Source: Acephala macrosclerotiorum
Taxonomy: Eukaryota > Ascomycota > Leotiomycetes > Helotiales > Mollisiaceae
DNA length: 64,000 bases
Assembly: GCA_014904845.1 (NCBI GenBank)
Contig: MU119256.1
Span: 186,001-250,000 of the forward strand
Direction of reading: 5' to 3'
The translations under genes were made by a program, and so were the position numbers. The notes under the pieces are model-generated. The model was given only the letters and a program-made list of their open reading frames with translations, had not been told where the DNA came from and searched no databases. Positions 20,053 to 31,127 of this stretch are shown here, one piece after another (within the stretch, counting starts at the first letter, position 1; every line of letters starts with the position of its first letter).

Positions 20053-22538
20053 CTAGAGAGTTGTCGGGGATTAGTTTTTGCCAGTGCCGTTGCTGAGATC
20101 GAGTTGCCGTTCACGAGCCGTGCTTCGCCGTGATGTAGATTCAGTGGAAGACAAAAGTAGACTGCGCGGTATGCAACGTTTTGCACTTGATCACTTCACG
20201 ATTGGCTGTGAGCTGATACTCATGAAAGAATCCACTTACGCTCGATAGATGAAATGCAGTAATCTTGTATCACGGTTAAAGAGGCAAGTTAGTTGGGCAT
20301 GAGAGAGATGGGAGTGGTCTGCAAGTTGTTGCGTAGAAGGAACACTGGACATGAGGTATAATCAATGCGAGTAAAATTCAAACGCACGGGTTGAAAACTA
20401 ACAAAACTGCATAGAGGATACCCTAAATGCAATAGCGTTTCTTGTCTCTTGACTATTGGACATTCATTTCACTTTTCGAACTCTGAGGCTCCACTGTACT
20501 GTCCAATTAGTGCAAACCCGACGAGTACTTTGAACTCTGATTTTAAGTTTCCAAGCCATTCTGTCAATAGCAATAAGGCGTCTACTCCGCTATAGAGCGA
20601 CTCAATATCACAACAGGCTAATTTCTAGCCAAACTTTGGGCGGTACAGCATTTATTGACGTGGCCTTCCAGAACGGCAGGGCAGATAAGACGTTGCGTTA
20701 ACACTCGTCCAACCGTTAACCGACAACCAAACGCAATATCGAACACGCAGCAGCAGCTACTAGGTGAACAGTATTCGTTATTAAGTTGCGCCTCCTCTCA
20801 AATATCCAAAGTGTGTTCAAGCCATAATGCTGTCAGCATCAGAAACATCCCAGACTTGAGATCAGATGAAAGCTGGAGGCGGGTCGCTCCGCCCCCATGG
20901 CCGTATTCGGATGCTAGCACCTAATTTACATGCCGGTAGTTTGGGGGGGGGATGGGGAGGCCTTGCTGAAGCTCGTTTAAGTAACCTACCCTTCCCCGTA
21001 TTGCGTGAACATCCAAGGAAACCCCGGTAATTCTTTGAGTTATAATAGCAAGTATTTGGGAGCGAGAAAAATTGGAGAGTGGCCAAGGATCTTCAAGGTT
21101 TATGCAGAAATGGCTTCGGGATAACATAAGAGGCGGTTAAAGACAAATTTGCCATCACCCTTTAAGCCACTCGAAAGCTCCAAGCGAACTCCTAAACGAG
21201 CGAACCCCGCGCTGCTGAAGGCCCGGACTTCACACTTCACACCTGGAGCGGGAGGCCCCAAATCGATGAATGCGCTAATTCAAATCTTTGAAGTCGTAGG
21301 AAGGAAGATGGCCAAAGTCTGGAGATGGAACGTGGATGCCGTCGACGGTTTATCGAGTCAAGTCAATTCTTTCGCAGAAATCACGGCGTAACGATCCGAA
21401 GCTGCCGTGCAGTTTTGAGCTCACAAGAATGATTCCAGTATGCGTTGACGGTCTGGTGAGATGCGGAGAAGAAGGAAATTGTGCTGAAACATTGAAGGAC
21501 CGCTAGCGCTAACACTTAGGCGAGCCCCTAGCTGCACACGTAATGTCAATAGCTTACCAGATTTATAATTTGAGGTGATACGGTCACGTGCCAGACTCAA
21601 ATCAGAAATTAAAACCCTGTTGTAGAAACCTGATACACGTGGCCTGGAATAAGCTGACACTTGCTCTTGGAGAATAGTTTCGAAGCATTAGAATCCTTCC
21701 TGTGCCGAAAGTTTCTAGGTTGGAGACTTGATGATTCATTTCATGTCATGCTGTAGCCGGAGCGATCGCTTCCCCGCAATGTCTCGGATCTGGGCCGACT
21801 TCCTTTTGGCCAAGTTTTCTCAACTTCAGCTGCTCCTGACCACAATTCCACGACCACACTCTCTCCTCCTCTGTGATTACCACAACGATGCCAGCCTTGG
21901 CGAAGGACCTGCGGAAGGTTATGGCAGATTGTATTGCACGAGGACATGGCGATTCACGTCGGCCGCCGGTGCTTGAATAAGATGACAGGCAGTGCAGTGA
22001 CAAATAAAGCGACCAATACTATTTCGACGTTCATTCTGCAATTGCTGACGCAGTCGCTATTTACCCACTGCAAGGCGGCTGAGTCCCGTCAAGGCGTACG
22101 TTGTACGAGGCTTGATGATAAAAAAGGAAGGTATTCCGACGAATGAGATGCCCAGGGATCTGCAGGGCAGACATCTTGCATGGCTCAGGATCATCTTCGT
22201 GGCAGCATTTGTATGGGATGCTTCCTCCATCCGCCCTTTGTCGTCGCTACTCCTTCCATGTCGAAGCTATCGTCACGTGCCGGCGTGCCTACTCATCTCA
22301 TCAAAAGGTGAGCTACCCCCGCATAGCTCCTACCCCATCGAGGTACCTCAGTTCGAAGGGCTGGATATCTTCTTTTGCGGATTACTTCCTCCCTTCTCTC
22401 CTTTCCTCCGTTGTTCCTAATCACCGGCCTGCACGGTGAATTGTCTCAAGCTTGTGTTCCTTTGTGTAACCCAATCTCAACTTCACTTCCGAGTTCGCAT
22501 CTCTTTCTATCAACAAACAGCCTCGACAAACAGCAAAG
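20053..22538. other. Intergenic 2.5 kb, no gene recognised
   Basis: No frame over 105 codons and none with motifs. It includes a G9 run near 20943. The last 150 bp before 22539 are pyrimidine-rich (CTCTCC, TTTCCTCC), typical of the transcription start region of the next gene. The missing first exon of the secreted-protein gene may lie near 20053-20400. Confidence 0.45.
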
Positions 22539-24494
22539 ATGGCGACAACAGCAACTCAGACGATACCCACCCACGCAATTCCCTCCTACCAACGCGTTGA
22601 ACCTGGATCAGTAAATCTTCCAATGGCAGATTTCTCGAATATCAAGACTGTGAAACCCGAGGACATTGACAAAGCCACTGACGAATGGGTCAGTGCCTTC
22701 AACAAGGCCATCCAAAGCTCAGACTTCGCTGGCATATCAGACCTCTTCATCGAAGACAGCTTCTGGCGAGACCATCTCTGCCTGTCATGGGACGCTCACA
22801 CCATCAAAGGTCCCGAGAATATGAAGGACTTCCTTAAGAAGGGATGTAGACTGAAGAGCATTGCTGTTGACAGGAGTAGTGATTTCAGGAAACCTGTTAT
22901 CACGGGATTCGATGGCCAGGGAAAGATTCAAGGCGTGCAGACATTTCTCACAACCGAGTCAGATGTCGGACGTGGCATTGGTGTCGCGAGGTTGGTTCAG
23001 CAGAACGGGAAGCTGAAGGCATTCACACTTTTCACTTCCATGAGAGAACTGAAGGGGCATGAGGAGACCATCTTTGGACGAAGACCGGAAGGTGTTGCAC
23101 ATGGTGGACAACCTGGCAGAAAGAACTGGCAGGAAAAACGAATTGCGGACGAGAATTGCGATGATGAGGATCCTACTGTCTTGATTCTAGGTATGTATTT
23201 GCCTTGTTTGGTTCAGTTATCCCTCAGAAACTGATACTCGCTAGGTGCTGGTCAAGGCGGTTTGACACCTGCTGCCCGGCTGAAGATGCTTGGAATCAAA
23301 ACCCTAATCATCGATCGTAATGAGCGCGTCGGAGACAATTGGCGCCAGCGATACCACCAGCTCGTCCTCCACGACCCTGTTTGGTACGATCACATGCCTT
23401 ATATCAACTTCCCACCCCACTGGCCAATTTTCACACCCAAGGACAAGCTGGCAGAATTCTTCGAATCATATGCCAAGCTCCTCGAACTCAACGTTTGGAT
23501 GCGAACCACAATCAAAGACTCGAAATGGGACGAATCGAAAAAGCAATGGACAGTAACATTAGAGCGGGAGAAGGAACCAGGTGTCATTGAAACTCGTGTC
23601 TTGCATCCAAAGCACATCATCCAAGCCACAGGCCACTCCGGCGAGAAGAACTTCCCATCCCATATCCAAGGCATCAAAGATTTCAAGGGCGACAGACTCT
23701 GCCATTCCTCCGAGTTCACGGGTGCCAAGATGAACGGCAAAGGCAAGAAGGTTCTGGTCGTTGGCTGCTGCAACTCCGGTCACGACATCTCCCAAGACTT
23801 CTACGAGAAAGGCTACGATGTTACTATGATCCAACGATCGTCAACCTGCGTCATATCCTCAGGAGCAATTCTCAAGATCGGTCTCGCAGGACTGTACGAC
23901 GAGACAGGACCACCAGTCGAAGACGCTGACCTCGCATTCTGGTCTATTCCCTCCCCAGTACTCAAGAACATTCAGAAAGACGTGACGGCACTTCAGAATA
24001 AGCACGATGCCAAGCTCTTAGAAGGACTCGAAAAAGCCGGCTTTAAGCTAGACCAAGGTCCCGACGATACAGGACTCTTCATGAAGTACTTCCAACGCGG
24101 CGGGGGATATTACATCGACGTCGGCGCCTCCCAACTAATCGTCGACGGCAAGATCAAGATGAAGCAAGGGCAAGAAATCGCCGAGATCTTACCTCACGGC
24201 ATGAAATTCGCAGATGGCTCTGAGCTTGAAGCAGATGAGATCATCTTCGCGACTGGATATAAGAGCATGCGAACTCAAGCCCGAACCATCTTCGGCGATG
24301 AATTGGCGGACAAGGTTACCGATGTCTGGGGCTTTGATGAGGAAGGTGAAATCAGAACGATTTGGAGGAAGACTGGTCATCCTGGCTTCTGGTTCTTTGG
24401 TGGGAATTTGGCGTTGTGTAGGTATTGGTCGAGGATAATTGCTCTGCAGATCAAGGCGCTTGAGGAGGGGATTTGTGATTATGGTGAACGATGA
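22539..24494 (+). CDS. NTF2/SnoaL-like domain fused to flavin-binding monooxygenase
   Basis: Exons 22539-23190 and 23245-24494 (54-bp intron, phase 1) give 633 residues. Residues about 40-170 look like an NTF2/SnoaL-type fold (AFNKAIQSSDFAGISDLF, SFWRDHLCLSWD). The intron falls inside the first Rossmann motif, which after splicing reads LILGAGQGG (residues 215-223). LIIDRNERVGDNWRQRY is the following FAD segment, VLVVGCCNSGHDI the second dinucleotide-binding loop, and FATGYKS the terminal signature of FMO/Baeyer-Villiger-type enzymes. This two-domain layout is common in fungal FAD monooxygenases that oxidise xenobiotics or secondary metabolites using NADPH and oxygen. Most relatives have S rather than G at the fifth Rossmann position. 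No cluster partners are evident, so the substrate is unknown. Confidence 0.88.
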
Positions 24495-25783
24495 GCAGGC
24501 GGTCTGGGGTCGTGGGAGCGAGCTTGCGATGATTTGCGGATTCTCTTCACTGGAACTTTGCTTCTCATACCGAAGTATTATCTAGTCAGGTCAAACGTGA
24601 ACCTCGGCTTTGTTTTCATCTGTCTCTTGTCGACTTTTCATTGCGTGAAGAAGGCCGAGAACCCCGCTTCGGAGTTAGCGCTATTAACACCATTCTACCA
24701 CTCCCACGACAGCCCTACGACACTCTCCTCCAACCAAAATATTCCCAAAGAGCGTTACGCATCTAGTGATACGGATAATCAGTGGGGAACCAGGGTGTGG
24801 TCAGCATGTCGCAGTGTTGGGGACCACTCCTCAAATACCGTGGGGATGCTTTTTATATTGCAGGGCCCTACGAAACCACCCCTTAACTCTTGCGCACTTT
24901 CTACTAGAAAGAACAACGATTACAACAACTTGCAAAGCATAGGACAGAGATCCTATTAATAGGTATCCCTGTGTAACCGACAGTGAGAAAGTTGGGGGAA
25001 AGCTGGGACTGCGAAAAAGCGTGGGGGTAAAATGAGAGTGTAGATCGTATTACGTAGTGCAATAAACTTTGAAATAAACGCTTTGACATATCTATTTGTG
25101 GGTCTACTGGGTCCGTAAGCTTCAAGTCTGTGCTTTTAGTCCCCCTTGTTGTGTAGATCTCCCGTGCTTACTCTCTTGCAGGCGGTCCAAGTTTGGCCCA
25201 CCCTGTCAAGTTTCCCTTTCAGGTAACCTAAGCGTGTAAAGCGGTGCTCCTAAGCTTGAACAAAGTTAGCATGCTGCATCTACGAGGCTCTTGAATTGAG
25301 TTTCACTGTGCAAAGTGTCGAATTACCCCACTAAGTGCGGGATTCTGGTCAGCAAGTTGCTTTTTAGGCTTCCTTCATTGACTTTGCCCTTACGGAATGT
25401 TTCTTCAAAGTCTAGCTATTTATATAACTTCAAGATCTTCTGGGGTAGGGTCAGCAAGTTACAGTGCAGTGTGGATAGCTTCCCTCTCGCTCTAGTCCAA
25501 ATTGAAAGGTTCCTATAGACTTCTCGGATCCATCTCCTTGGCATCGACCAGAGTCTGAGACGCAAAGACTAGTGCATCAAGGTTAGCAATTGGACTCACT
25601 ATCACGATCTTCACGGTTCAGTTCAGCACATCCTCATCATGGACTAGGTTAGTCACGGCGATAGTCTCTTACCTCGTCCTTAAACAGCATATAAACCCTT
25701 CAAGACTCCCTCTCAACTCACTCCTCACATCTCATCATACCCCATCTCAACTTTTACCTTCAAAACCTAGAATCAGATCTAAA
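24495..25783. other. Intergenic 1.3 kb, promoter of the split SDR gene at its right end
   Basis: No supported gene. The final 100 bp have a TATAAA (25690-25695) followed by a C/T-rich leader running up to the ATG at 25784, which reads like an intact fungal promoter even though the gene behind it is interrupted. Confidence 0.5.
25690..25695 (+). promoter_or_regulatory. TATA box of the SDR gene
   Basis: TATAAA lies 88 bp before the SDR start codon and is followed by a pyrimidine-rich tract (CTCTCAACTCACTCCTCACATCTC) in the usual place for fungal transcription starts. Confidence 0.5.
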
Positions 25784-25851
25784 ATGGCCCCAATCTCCCA
25801 GACCCCAGTATGGCTAATAACAGGCTGCTCCTCCGGCTTCGGCTTCCACCT

Positions 25852-25987
25852 TGTTAATTTGAGTGATATATTCGATGGACTTGATGGTTTGGTTGGATTG
25901 ATTAAGGTGGTAAGATCTAGTTAGGTGCGGGGACATTATATCTATTACAGTACTTACTCAGCACTAAAACCACTCGAAAGTTTAACA
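25852..25987 (-). repeat. Left LTR (3' LTR of the minus-strand element)
   Basis: 136 bp, starts TGTTAATTTGAG and ends GTTTAACA on the plus strand. It differs from the right copy at nine positions, all transitions. Preceded by the target duplication CACCT. On the minus strand the sequence just before this LTR is CAGCAAAAGGCG, the only candidate for a polypurine tract, and a weak one. Confidence 0.9.
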
Positions 25988-26084
25988 CGCCTTTTGCTGA
26001 GAAGCACTGTAAAAATATATCCATTCCAATGTTTAAAGTGATGTAAATAATTAATATTTTCACGTGATTATCGCATTAACTATT

Positions 26085-29000
26085 ATTGTAATTTATCGTT
26101 TTTTATTTTTTATTAATTATAGCGTCGAATCGTCGTAAAAAGCTTTATTAAACTTTGTAGCGCTAATTTCAATTGCTTCGTAAAAAAATTTATAAAAAAT
26201 TAAAAAAAGTTTATTTTTCTTATAAAAGTTCGATTTTAAATAAAATATTTCTAGTTTTTATTTTACAATTAAAAAATACTTTAAATTTATTTAAAGAAAT
26301 TTTCGTTTTATTTTAATTTATTTTTTTATTATTATTATTTTAATTTTTAAAATCTGTAAATAATATTATAATTTTTTTTATATTAAATTAATTTTTATTT
26401 AAACTTATTATAGTTTTATAAATTGTAAATCGATTATAAAATAATTATTTTATAAAAATATTTGCGATTTAATCGTTTTTTGAAATTAATTTTATTTTTA
26501 ATTTATTTTTAATAATTATATCGTTTTTTATATAAAAATATCGAATTTTAATATATTTAAATTTATTCGAGAATTTCGTATTCGTATTAAAATCGATCGC
26601 AAAAAAATTATCGTAATATAAAAAAAAAATTTTTTTTTAAAAAGTTTTTTAATAATTTCTAATTATAGTTTTTTTAATTAAATTATTTTTTTTGCGATTT
26701 TATTCGTTATTATAATTTTTATTTCTATTGAATTTTATATTATATTTTATTGTTTTTATATTATTTATAAAACTATTCTATTTTTTAGTATTATTATTTA
26801 TTTTAAAAACAATTTACGATCGTTTTCGATTTTTACGTAAAATCGAAAAATATATTATAATTTTTAATCGACGTTTTTTTGTAAATAATTTTTATCGTTT
26901 TCATTTTATTAAAATATCGAAAAAATTATTTCGTAAAATGTAAATATTCGAAATACGCATTAAATATAAATTTAATAAATTAATTAAATAAATTGTAATA
27001 TTAATAATTTATTTGTAGAAATAAAAATTATTTTCGTTTAATTAAATTTTTTTTTTTTTTTTCGTAAAATTATATTTTACGAAAATAATAAATTCGTTTA
27101 ATTCGAATATTCGAAATTAAATCGTAATAATAATTTATTTGTATATATTTTTTAATAAATTATAAAAATATAATTCTCGCGATTTTTTTCGATTTAAAAT
27201 TTTACGAAAATAATAATAAAATTAAAATTTTTATTTTTTTAATATTTTTTGATTTTAGTTTTAATAATATTTATATTTATTTTATTTTTAATAATTAATA
27301 TATCGTCAATAAATAAAAAAATTAAAATTAGTTTTAAATATTGTAAATTTTAATTTTTCGAAATATTATTTAATTTTATCGAATTATATTCGAAAAATTT
27401 ATTTGAATTCGTAAAATAATTTTTTAAATAAAAAATAAATATTTTTATTTTTAAATTCAAAATAAAATTTATAAAAAAATTTAAAAATTTTTATATAAAT
27501 TTTTTTTTTAAAAAAAGAATTTAAAAATATTAAATTTATATTAATATAATTTATTTTTAAATTATATTTATAAAATTATATATTTTATAATAAAAATAAA
27601 CGTTTTAAAATAATTAATATTATAAATTTATTCGAATTTTTTAATAATAATTTTAATTTTACATCGAATTAATTTATTACGAGTATTAAATTTTTTTTTT
27701 AGTATTTATTTTCTTAAAATAATTTTTTTATCATTTGATAATTTTCTCGTAATAATTTTATAAGTATTTATTTTTTAAAAAACTTCGAATTTAATAACGA
27801 TTATTTTCATTTAATTAAAAACGTTTTTTTTAAAGTTTTATTAACGATTAAAAACTTGAATAAAACGTTAAATATATTTAAAAAAAACATTTTTTTTTCG
27901 TTTAAATAAATAACGTTTAAAGTTTTTATTAATTATTTTATTATTTGAAAAAAAAATATTTTTTTATTATTTATTTTATTATTTATTATTTTTTTCGTTT
28001 TAATAAAAAAATTATAAAATTTTTTAATTTTTTTAATCGTTCGATTACTAATTTTTAATATTTAAAATAAATATTATTTTTTAATTTAATTAAAACTTTG
28101 AATATTAAAATTTTATTCGATTATTAATTTTAAATTTATTTTAATTTTAATTTTATAAATATTTATTTTAATATTATTATTTTTATTAGTATATATTTTA
28201 ATACTATTAATTATTTTATTATTAAAAAAATAATCGATTAAAATATTAATAATAAATAAATTTATTATAATATATTTAAATTCTTAAAAAATAAAAAACT
28301 TTAAAAATTTATATTTATAAAATTTAATATTAATTAAATTTTTTTTTTTTAATATTTTGCAATTTAATAATTTATAAATATTATTTTTAGTAATATTTAC
28401 AAAAATATATATTTTATTTGATTAGTTTTTAAATTTTTTAATATTAATTTAATATTTAAAAATAATTAAAAAATTTTATAATATTAAAAAATCGAATTTT
28501 TTTTAATATAAATTTCAAATAAAATATATATTTTTTAATTCTTTGATTTAAATTTAAAAACTAATTATAAAAATACGTTTATTAATATTTTATTTTTAAT
28601 TTAAATTATATATTTTGTAATATAATCTTAAAAAATTAATAGAAATTTAATCTCGTAAATTATAAACTTAATAATATTATTTATTATTTATATTACTCGT
28701 TTAATAATATTATTCAATAAATGTTTATATAATAAATAAAATTTATATTTAAAAAAACTAAATAATATTTTAAATTATTCTTAGAAATCTTTTTCGAACT
28801 CGTTCGATTTATTATTATATTTAAAATAAACAATATTTTTTCTTATATTTCTTTTAATAATTTTACAAATTTTACGAATATAAAATTAAATTTTTTTTAT
28901 ATTTTTATTTTTCAAAAATTTAATTTAAAAATATTTTATTATATCGTTTGTAATTATAAAAAAATATTAATTTTTTTTATAAAATTTAAATAATTTACTA

Positions 29001-30690
29001 GAAATATTATTATATAATTTTTTTTTTTTTTTAATAATTTTATTATTTATTTATTTTTTAAAAGTTTTTTTTTTTTATTTATTATATAAATTTTATATAT
29101 TTTATATTTATAATATTAATCAATTTTCGAAATATATTATAATTAATATAATTAAAACGTCGATATATAAACTTTTATAAAAAATTTTTAGAATTTATTA
29201 TTTCGAAAAATTTAATTAATAATTAAATTTTCGTTAATATATTTAAAGTAATATTCGTCGAATATATAATAATATTTTTAATATTTTAATATTAATTTAA
29301 TATAAAAAAATTATTTTTAAAAATTTTAAAAACTATAAATATTATTTTTTTATTTTTATTATTTATAATATTAATTATTTTTTTTTTTTAAATATAATTA
29401 TTATTTTATTTTCTATAAATTATAAAATAAAAATTAATTTTATTATTTTAAAATTTAATATATATTAAATTTTTTTAAATTTTAATTTTTTTTAAAAAAT
29501 TATTTAAATTTAATTTTAATATTTAATCGCGTTTATAATAATATCGTTTATCGTAATAATTTAATTTACTATTTATTAACGTTTTAAATATATAAAATCA
29601 AATTATATATTATTGAAATATTTCAAAATATTAGAATTTAAAACAAATAATAAAATTTAAATTCGTTCAATTAATATTCGAAATAATAAAAATAATAAAA
29701 ATAAAAATTATTTTTTATTAATATAAATTTTTATCTATCGAAAATAGTAAATAAAACTCTTATATAAACGCTCGATATATTTTTTAATTTTATTTTTAAA
29801 TAGTAATCGAATAAATACTATTATTATTAGTAAAAATATTATAAATATAATAAAATAAATAAAAAAAATTTTTATTTATTATATTTTATTTATAATTATT
29901 ATATTTATTTTAATAATAAATTTAATTATTATAGTTTTTATTTTTTATTAATTTTTTGATTTTTTCGTTTTATTTTATATTTAATTTTATAATATTTATA
30001 ATATATATACTAATTATATTAATTTAAATTAAATTTATTATAATTAATAAATTTATTATTATTATTATTATTTCGACGATTTTTAAATTTTATAAAACGA
30101 AATATTAATAATTTAAACTTTTTACAATTAAATTTTTTTTTTTACAATATTTATTATTATTATTATAATTATCGTAATTAATTTTTCGTTTTTTATTTTT
30201 AATTTATTTATTATTACGAGATTATTTACGATTATATTATTATTTTTTTCTATGAATATAATTTATAATTATTAAAATTTCTTTTTTATTATAAATTTAT
30301 AATATAATAATCGTTTTATTGAATATATATTCGATTTTTAATAAACGAAAAATATAATATTTCGTATTTTTGTAATTATTATTTTTAAAAATAATTATTA
30401 TAATTCGATTTAAAATTTTATTAGTAGTAATTAATCTTTCGATCGTTATAAACTAAAATTTATAAAACTCGAAACGATTTACGAATTTTTTAATTTTTTT
30501 AAAAATCTCGAATTTTTTTTATTTAAAATTCGTTTATTAAATAAATACTTAAATTAAATTAATAATTTTATCGTATTTTTTAAATTCGTTTTAAATTCTT
30601 TTGATATCTTCGAAAAAAACTAATAAAAAGATTTTATTTTATAGTTTGTCGTTTATACTATTTAAAATAATTTAAATAATTTTAATAGTC
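26085..30690. other. Hypermutated AT-only core with CpG retained
   Basis: About 4.6 kb in which G and C have nearly disappeared. Of the few cytosines left, most are followed by G. Counting five 60-bp lines by eye (starting 26581, 27601, 27661, 30301 and 30361), 13 of 16 cytosines are in CpG. Long A and T runs (up to 14-15 T) are frequent. Edges are fairly sharp: the LTRs and the segments just inside them (25988-26084 and 30691-30991) keep near-normal composition. There is no coding capacity; the 71-codon frame at 26728-26943 is compositional. Confidence 0.85.
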
Positions 30691-30979
30691 TTTTTTTCTC
30701 AAGTTGTAATTCGATCGATTGACGCAAGAAAAACCGACTTTAATTCTTCGCTATTAACTAGTTTAATAGTATAAATACTGATAAAAGCGATTAAATAGAA
30801 GTTTTTGAATCGAAAATAGTTGTCCCTTATAAGAATTTCAATCCTACCCCACTTGTAGACGTAGTAAAATACTGTAGAAATAAGTACTGTAGCACCGGTT
30901 GAAACTACTAAAATCGCCATAGCGAATAGGATTAATATTTTAAGGTAAAAAGATACGACGGTTTTAATGAGCACCTTCC

Positions 30980-30991
30980 GGGCTCATAACC
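30980..30991 (-). other. Primer binding site for half initiator tRNA-Met
   Basis: Minus-strand GGTTATGAGCCC lies immediately after the LTR end. It matches the complement of the initiator tRNA-Met anticodon stem-loop (GGGCTCATAACC), the primer type of copia-like elements that use a cleaved tRNA rather than its 3' end. It sets the element's class and direction. Confidence 0.7.
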
Positions 30992-31127
30992 TGTCAATTT
31001 GAGTGATATATTCGATGGACTTGATAGTCTAGTTGGATTGATTAAGGTGGTAAGATCTAGCTAGGTGCGGGGACATTATATCCATTGCAGTGCTTACTCA
31101 GCACTAAAACCACTCGAAAGTCTAACA
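30992..31127 (-). repeat. Right LTR (5' LTR of the minus-strand element)
   Basis: 136 bp, TGTCAATTTGAG to GTCTAACA on the plus strand, followed by the second CACCT copy. It carries C at five positions where the left LTR has T, and G/A differences at four more. Both LTRs have taken damage of the C-to-T kind, but only lightly. Confidence 0.9.

Larger units (their letters stand above)
25852..31127 (-). mobile_element. Ty1/Copia-like LTR retrotransposon, hypermutated core
   Basis: 5276 bp bounded by 136-bp direct repeats that begin TGT and end ACA, and flanked by a perfect 5-bp duplication CACCT (25847-25851 and 31128-31132). On the minus strand the bases directly after the upstream LTR (30991-30980) read GGTTATGAGCCC. 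This is complementary to the anticodon stem-loop of eukaryotic initiator tRNA-Met, the half-tRNA priming known from Drosophila copia, so the element points leftward. The core, about 26085-30690, is almost pure A+T with stops in all frames, and no gag-pol motif can be read. I infer repeat-induced point mutation. A 91-codon minus-strand frame near the leader (30974-30699) begins with GTG and has no recognisable domain. Confidence 0.88.

Noticed and set aside
20941..20960. G-run at about 20943 as a regulatory or quadruplex element
   Set aside because: A single homopolymer run without the repeated G-tracts needed for a quadruplex; no gene start nearby that it could serve.
26728..26943. 71-codon open frame in the AT-rich block
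   Set aside because: Pure composition effect: residues are almost only F, I, L, Y, K, N, R, encoded by A/T-rich and CG-containing codons. No start context and no relation to any family.
26085..30690. AT-rich block as a mitochondrial insertion or centromere
   Set aside because: It lies inside LTRs with a target duplication, has no mitochondrial gene or intron motifs, and its residual CpG pattern fits C-to-T mutation of a former GC-normal sequence.
30699..30974. 91-codon minus-strand frame as a retrotransposon Gag protein
   Set aside because: Starts with GTG, is mostly hydrophobic and shows no zinc knuckle or capsid motif. It lies in the leader just after the primer site and survives only because that part escaped mutation.
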